DNA from: Ulota crispa | Taxonomy: Eukaryota; Streptophyta; Bryopsida; Orthotrichales; Orthotrichaceae | Direction of reading: 5' to 3' | Assembly (NCBI GenBank): GCA_963920765.1 | Contig: OY987242.1 | Span: forward strand, 39,173,264-39,237,263 | Length of the DNA stretch: 64,000 nucleotides | Part shown: piece after piece, positions 58,301-64,000 of the stretch | Layout: each line of letters begins with the position of its first letter | How positions within the stretch are numbered: the stretch's first letter is position 1 | Program-made: the position numbers and the translations under genes | Notes under the pieces: model-generated | What the model was told of the DNA's origin: nothing | Databases searched by the model: none | The model's input: the letters and a program-made list of their open reading frames with translations, nothing else

Positions 58301-60949
58301 TACTACGGCGCGTCTGGTCAATGCTCTCGATAGCTCCTGCAGTGTGTGATCTGCTCCTTTTGTTAGTTCATAATTATAAATGATGTTCACTTATTCTGCA
58401 GGCAGTGTATGGCACTCTGACCGAGGCAGAGCATCGGTCAACGTTCTATATTCCGTATTGGAAATTTCCGTTATCGAGGTGGTTGGTGCCCAGGCAACGA
58501 AAGTTTCACGACGACCTGAAGGTGATCAACGACTGTCTCGATAACCTTATCAAAAGAGCACAAGCAACTCGACAGGTAAGGCCTTTGATTGTGGCTTGTG
58601 TTGAACCCTTCGTTATTATAGAATCTTGATTTACATTACAGTGCTTATATTAACAATGAACCACTGAAGACACTTGAATATAAAACATCGGAGAAAATAT
58701 TGTATAAGCTTAATTTTGAATTGGCCGGAGGCACGGCATTTCCTAGTAATTGATCCTTGTGTTTTGAAGAGCTCTTCATTTTCCCACATGTAGTTTTGAA
58801 ATGACGTGTTGATTAAATATTAATCTCTATGTGCTTTTGTCGGTCAGGGTTTCAGATTTTTGTTTTTACTTGAGCTTGACATTTGTTGTGCTCATACAGG
58901 AAGCCGATGTCGAAGCATTGCAACAAAGGGATCTTACAACTTCTCAGGTTAGTATGGAATATTACCGGATGGTTAGTGTGCAGGGTTCCGAGTGATCTCC
59001 CGCAATCAAGGCTTATCAGTAAATACCAGTGAATGCCACGATTGCGCATTCATCAATTGGTTACTTCTACTTTTAGCAGTTCAAGCTCAGAAAGATTTAC
59101 CAAAACTTTTGAGGAATTTATTTTATCGTAATAATCAATATTTTGGATTTGACAGGACTCTAGTCTTCTGAGGTTTTTGGTGGACATGAGAGGAGAAGAT
59201 GCCACTAACAAGCAAGTGAGTTATCTGATTGCCTTCCAGACGCATTGTGTCAATTCTTTTCAATCTTAATAGTTCAGTTGCACAGATGTTGGCCCAATAT
59301 ACCCAATTTTTAGTCAAATTGAGCATCATATGAATTGCGCATGTCTACAGTTGAGGGACGACTTGATGACTATGCTCATTGCTGGTCATGAGACCACGGC
59401 GGCTGTCCTCACATGGGCAACCTATCATCTCGCTCAGGTATGTTCTTCTCATTTTACTTGTGTTGCCGTTTTCCATGACCAACATAAATATTGCAGAGTG
59501 GAGTTTGTTTCTCCATTCCGCCACCGTCCATGCATACTTTTGCTACTTGCTTCTCTACGATATTGTGGATGGTAATATCCTGCACATTATCACACCCGAC
59601 GTGGTCTTTGATCAAGCTCTTTACCTGGCATACAGAATCCTGATATGGTTGCTAAGGCACAAGCTGAGATTGATAGTGTACTTCGAGGGCGAAGGCCAAC
59701 CTTGGAGGATATTAAGAAGCTACAGTCAGTTCTCTAACATAGACTGCTGCGTTTTCTTTTGAGCTGTACTTAGTCATGGGTTCGTTCTGTATTTATTACA
59801 CAGAACGGTCGTTTTATTTAGATAACTTAGAGTACGTGACTTTTTTTGAAACCTATTATGCGAAGATTAAGTCAATGTAAAACTAAGTCATGCGGTTATA
59901 TTGTAGAGATGCGTAATATCGAACTGAATTTAGCTGTATAGACTGGTTGGTTATACCCAATTTTGCCTTTTTATCATAATTATGACTTGCTTGTTTCAGG
60001 TACGTGAAGCTCATTGTGGCTGAATCACTGCGCTTGTTCCCTCAGCCACCATTACTCATTCGTCGTTCTCTTAAACCCGATCATCTTCCAGGTTTGTATA
60101 CCGAAGCTGAAAATTGCGACCAATTTCTGGGCATTTTCTTTCTTTTTTCCTCCGAAATTTGGACTCGTTTCTTTTTTACCTGAAGTATATGTTTTGCTGC
60201 AGGTGGTCACACGGGTGACCCCAATGGATATTCTATTCCGAAGGGGGTTGATATATTTGTATCTGTAAGAATCTCTCGTTTATAAATTCGCTTTGACTTG
60301 GCAGCTAGTCAGGTTGGTTAAGCTATCCTCCTTTTTCAAATATTCAGTTCAAGTAAGCCCAGCGGTTGATTTCAAAATGCATTGTGTTCGTGATGTGTTT
60401 CACAGATCTATAATCTCCATAGGTCCCCCTATTTCTGGGATGAGCCACAGAAGTTTAACCCTGAGAGGTTCTTGAAGGCGAAACCAAGTAATGGTATTGA
60501 CAAGTGGGCAGGTTTTGACCCAAGCCGTGGTCAGGGAGCAATGTATCCTAATGAGGTTCGTGATATCGGATTCAGTTCCTTTTTCACTCTTTGTGATTTA
60601 TGCTGACGCTTAATCTTTTTATGACACTACCTTAGATGCTTGATATTGATTGCATATATTTCTTGCTTGTGCTGATGTCTTGATGTCCACCTGGACAATT
60701 CTGGACTCCTGACAGGTAATGGCAGATTTTGCATTTTTGCCTTTTGGTGGTGGCGCTCGGAAATGTGTGGGCGACCAGTTTGCCTTGATGGAATCTACGG
60801 TGGCTCTTGCCATGCTGCTTCAGAAGTTCGATGTTGAGCTTTGTGGAACTCCTGAAGATGTCGGAATAGTGACTGGTGCCACCATTCACACAAAAGACGG
60901 ATTGTGGTGCAACCTTAGCAGACGGAAGTCCATCACCAACTTGAACTGA
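55382..60949 (+). CDS. CYP97A: Plastid carotene beta-ring hydroxylase, cytochrome P450 CYP97A type
   Basis: Fourteen exons: 55382-55533, 56370-56550, 57262-57369, 57551-57635, 57843-58081, 58402-58575, 58900-58947, 59156-59215, 59351-59437, 59636-59724, 60000-60091, 60203-60264, 60406-60555, 60716-60949. All phases agree; 586 residues, the usual size for CYP97A. The first 50 residues are Ser/Ala-rich, a chloroplast transit peptide. P450 landmarks: I-helix AGHETT at 360-365, ExxR at 416-419 (ESLR), PERF at 478-481 and haem loop [10 protein letters not shown] with Cys526. CYP97-specific blocks include [24 protein letters not shown] and [16 protein letters not shown]97A hydroxylates the beta ring of alpha-carotene, and with CYP97C makes lutein. 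The start ATG sits in TTATGGCCATGGC; earlier in-frame codons belong to the leader. Two donors (GTCTTT, GTCTGA) are weak. CYP97C is the main alternative. Confidence 0.95.
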
Positions 60950-62163
60950 AGTAAGCTTATTTATGCCACCATGCTTTTGCTTTTTGTATGCTTGTAGTAT
61001 TGTCCAGCCTTCTTCTCTTCCACTCTCTTCACACCAGTCAATACTTGTTTTTTCCAAATCATGCAGTTTGGAGAATAATGGCCAAACGACTTAGTATATT
61101 TGTGTTGTGTGACTATTTCTGGAGCACATAGATTCAGTGTTAGTGATTACTACAATTCACCCCGCAGTGTCTGAACTAAAAAGAAAGTCCATACTGGGAT
61201 GTCTCAGCCAGTCCTTTCTTTCAGTTCTTGTTGCATGGTTTCTGCTATTGATATATTTCTTACCTCCCTTGATGCTTCCTACTTATTTTAATCGACGTCT
61301 TATAGAGAAGCCAATTTTGACAATTTAGGCACCAATCGGTTAATGACCTGGTTCATTGTAGTGTTCCTTGCAGGACAGAAGAAAGCTGCAGGGTGAACCG
61401 CGAAAAGTATTTAAATGCTCGGATTCTCCAACACGTTTGATTTTTTCAACATTTATCAGCTATTCCATGTATTGATTGCCTCTCCATCCATTAGCAGCCC
61501 ATGGCGAGGAACCGTACTGCCATCAAGTGTATTTTATTCAAGGATTATCTCGGAGATTTGCTGCTGTGAGAATTTCTTTGTCACTGAATGTAGAGCAACC
61601 CCTTCTAGAAATAAAGTGCTTTATATTCAATGCAAGTTGTAATGAGCTTGTTGAGTTTCCTTGGTTTCCATCATTCTAATTACAATAAGTTTCAGGGGTT
61701 GAGTTTTGCTTGAATTTTGTATGTAATCAAGTAAAGTCCCCTCGGCATAAATGGACTCATTATACACAATAGTCTGTAATCTAAAGTCTGTGAATGCTGG
61801 ATATTACAATTGCAGTTTTATCACTTGCAGTGAGTTAAACATGTTTACACTGGGAATTAGAATTAAATTTGGAGTTATGAAATATGAATACCAATGATAG
61901 AGATTTCTTATATAGTTAGGGTTTGTCACTTACTTACAACTCAAGTTATCAACCAGTTTCAATTTGAACATGTGTTATGCAACTGGTGTAAGTTTATATT
62001 GATGCATTCCAGAATGGCTGTAGATTCGAACCAGTGGCCTAGAAACTCTAAAAAGCCATGAAACCCTAACAAACTAAGAAACTCAAATCGGATACCTTGT
62101 TCCTCGTAGCCAAGTAGAGGAGAGAAAGGAACTGTGAGCGAGGAGACCTTGGGAGATACCGGG
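60950..62163. other. 3' region of CYP97A and intergenic sequence
   Basis: T-rich sequence after the stop codon. No further exon or repeat is recognised. Confidence 0.4.
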
Positions 62164-62415
62164 GATATGGAATCTCTTTTTCAGGAGGCTGGTGAAAATG
62201 AGGCTCTTCTCACCAACGAGCAAGCTATGCAGCAGGGTAACCAATCGGTTGTTCGACAATGTTCCTGCACATGATGTTTCTGCCAATACACCGCAAGGGG
62301 CTTATCCTCTTCACCAGCTTATCCCGAGCGAAGAATGGAGAACTCGGATGTGCATGAGTTGAAAGCAGCAGCTAAGAAGGCCAAAGATGAAGAAGCACTT
62401 CCGCAGCAGAGTTGA
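62164..62415 (+). pseudogene. Frameshifted fragment resembling RNA polymerase I subunit RPA49
   Basis: Three coding-like pieces lie end to end in different frames. The first reads DMESLFQEAGENEALLTNEQ, the second, one base shifted near 62258, NVPAHDVSANTPQGAYPLHQ followed by LIPSEEW, and the third (from about 62341) SDVHELKAAAKKAKDEEALP. The NVPxxxxxAxTPxxAYPLxxII-like block is what I recall from RPA49/A49 subunits. No introns separate the pieces, so a decayed retrocopy or gene fragment is likely. The call rests on memory of the family and is moderate. Confidence 0.45.
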
Positions 62416-63005
62416 GGCAAGCAGCCAATTTTCCGGTTTGTGTTTTAGGTTTCGTGTTGTGAAACGGGGTGACGGCCTGCATCAACCACGGGTTAGTGTT
62501 TTTGTCTCCAGCCGGCGCGCTCCCGCTCCAGCCGCTCGCGCTCTCCTGTCCCGTGAGACAAGGAGAGAAGAAGAGCAACTAGAGAGGAGAGAAGAGCAAG
62601 AAAAGAAGAGAGAAGGAGAGAGACGTACCTTGCGAGCCGACAGAACGAATGATGAGGGCAAAGTTTGGGCTCGTATTTATTGTGAAGGCTTGCACTCACG
62701 AGCCAATGAAAGGAGAGGCCCTAACTTTGAGTAGGCACGATTGTATTGGTCCACATTCTTCCAACTTGTGGTGTGGTGTCCATGTGGCGCCACTGGTCTT
62801 GCAATTCTGAGTTTGTGACTTGGTTGGATTTGCTTGAAGCACAAGGCATTGGACAAACATCCATTTTAAATAGCAGCTAAGTTTAATTAGTCATCCATGC
62901 AAAATGCAAACAAACAAACGGGGATAGGCCATTTGGAATGTTGGACCTATTCAATATCGAATGATTTTTTTTTGTTGATTTCACTATACATTTATTTATA
63001 TGTCG
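62416..63005. other. Intergenic, GA-rich around 62560-62625
   Basis: The sequence is purine-rich and gives a charged open frame (62387-62734) with no family resemblance. On the minus strand CTCTCT-rich sequence followed upstream by AATAAATAC could be a leader and TATA region of a lost gene, but that is only an impression. Confidence 0.3.
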
Positions 63006-63009
63006 TTCA

Positions 63010-63405
63010 AATGATAAAGCTAGGAATGAAAATCTAAACTGAAAATTTTCTGATAACTTTCATGGCATTGATTGAAATTGCATGATTCAAAGCTTTCCAC
63101 ATATAACTAAATCTAAAGCACCAACTTCAAGTTTTTATTTTAAAAAGATGTGATTTTTAAAGAAGTTTTTTGGGTTGCCCAAATTGTCCTATCTTTCCGT
63201 GGTTTTGATAAATTCTTGCATAACTTCATTGTTGCATGTTGAGATGAAGAAAAAATCAGATGCCCATATAGACTTTTGAATTCCCCACATTCAATAAAAG
63301 TTTCAAAAAATCGCACAAAATAATTTAGCCATACTTACATCCCAAAATCCCATTCATTTCCTAAGGGGACAACACTACAACAGTTTTGTTCTTTTAGATG
63401 TTAAA
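63010..63405. mobile_element. Partial reverse-oriented copy of the 925-bp TTAA family
   Basis: Read on the minus strand it repeats the left third of 17067-17991 (GGGACAAC, TTTTGAAACTTTTATTGAA and GGGCATCTGATTTTTTC blocks). The end next to 63391 reads TTTTAGATG then TTAA. Confidence 0.6.
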
Positions 63406-63410
63406 AATAA

Positions 63411-63813
63411 GGGAAAATTACAAATAGGGGCATGAAAATGTAAAATATTACAAATAGGGGCACACTTTCAAAATAATTACAAATAGGGGCGCGTTCTCAA
63501 AAAATAATTTAATATTTTGTAATTTTTTTGTGGTTTGGACATTCATTGATTTAAACACATCATATTAAACGTTAGCTAATTTTCAAAAAACTTAAAGGAC
63601 TCTCCAAATCAAACCTAAATAAATACAAGTAAGTAAAGGGGATGGTAATTTTTGGAGATTTTTAAGTTTTTGGAAGTTAGCTAACATTTAATGTGATGTA
63701 TCTAAATTAACCAATGTCTAAACAAAAATATTCCAAAAAATTTAAAATTTAAAAAAAAGTTGCGCCGCTATCTGTAATATTTTACATTTTCATGCCCCTA
63801 TTTGTAATTTCCC
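63411..63813. mobile_element. Intact MITE with GGGAAAATTACAAATAGGGGC ends
   Basis: GGGAAAATTACAAATAGGGG on the left is mirrored by CCCCTATTTGTAATTTCCC on the right. Inside, TCTCCAAATCAAACC and GAAGTTAGCTAACATTT match the other copies. This is the undisturbed reference for the split copy at 53373-54448. Confidence 0.85.
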
Positions 63814-64000
63814 CTAAAAATATTCTAATGATGTTTTTCGACTTTGGTTTTTCAAAAAATGGTTCATTAGTTAAACAAGATTCAATACATGTGAAAATCA
63901 TTTAAATCTAAAATTTGTAGTATTTTGCATGTTTCTTGAAAATAAACTACTTATCCATAATGGTGAATATTTTTTTGAAAAAAGCGCCCATTCTCCTAAA

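Noticed and set aside
62387..62734. Charged Arg/Glu-rich open frame
   Set aside because: Purine-rich DNA gives such frames on its own; no splice context or family match.

Overview
This window is nuclear DNA of a land plant or close streptophyte relative. The evidence is a plastid-targeted CYP97A-type carotene hydroxylase, a TFIIF alpha subunit with the plant-type N-terminal zinc ribbon, an ABC1 kinase and an R3H protein, all cut into many short exons by GT-AG introns, together with a plant-type Ty1/copia element. Base composition is AT-rich and gene density is low. No feature points to a flowering plant in particular. A bryophyte, lycophyte, fern or charophyte source is an inference, not something shown.

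Layout: (1) 1-2776, minus strand, 3' part of an unrecognised single-pass membrane protein gene that runs off the left edge. (2) 5328-5820, two tandem-repeat tracts. (3) 5976-8251, plus strand, a five-exon unrecognised membrane protein. (4) 9564-18802, a mobile-element block with a complete but dead copia element (11657-16143, 5-bp target duplication) and several non-autonomous DNA elements. (5) 20129-25690, minus strand, a gene for an ABC1/ADCK-type atypical kinase, assembled here from 15 exons whose splice phases all agree. (6) 26450-31260, a dense cluster of MITE-like elements. (7) 34586-37920, two long AT-rich open frames of unknown function inside a large gene-poor tract. (8) 39667-43583, minus strand, the TFIIF alpha (RAP74) gene, 9 exons. 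(9) 44650-47545, nested transposons and a nearly perfect large palindrome. (10) 47924-50426, plus strand, an R3H-domain gene, 8 exons. (11) 52434-54448, nested and fold-back elements. (12) 55382-60949, plus strand, the CYP97A gene, 14 exons. (13) 62164-62415, a frameshifted fragment resembling RNA polymerase I subunit RPA49, then more MITE copies to the right edge.

The genes are independent housekeeping units (transcription initiation, carotenoid hydroxylation, an organellar ABC1 kinase, nucleic-acid binding) and do not form a pathway. What is unusual is the repeat landscape. A family of elements carries CCCY...RGGG ends set directly in TTAA, the signature of piggyBac transposons, which as far as I know are rare or undocumented in land plants. 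A second group has TA-flanked AGGTAG ends, a third has CAGTG pogo/mariner ends, and a fourth has ends reading GGGGAAATTACAAATAGGGGC. Several insert into one another, so relative ages can be read. I saw no tRNA, rRNA or CRISPR array.
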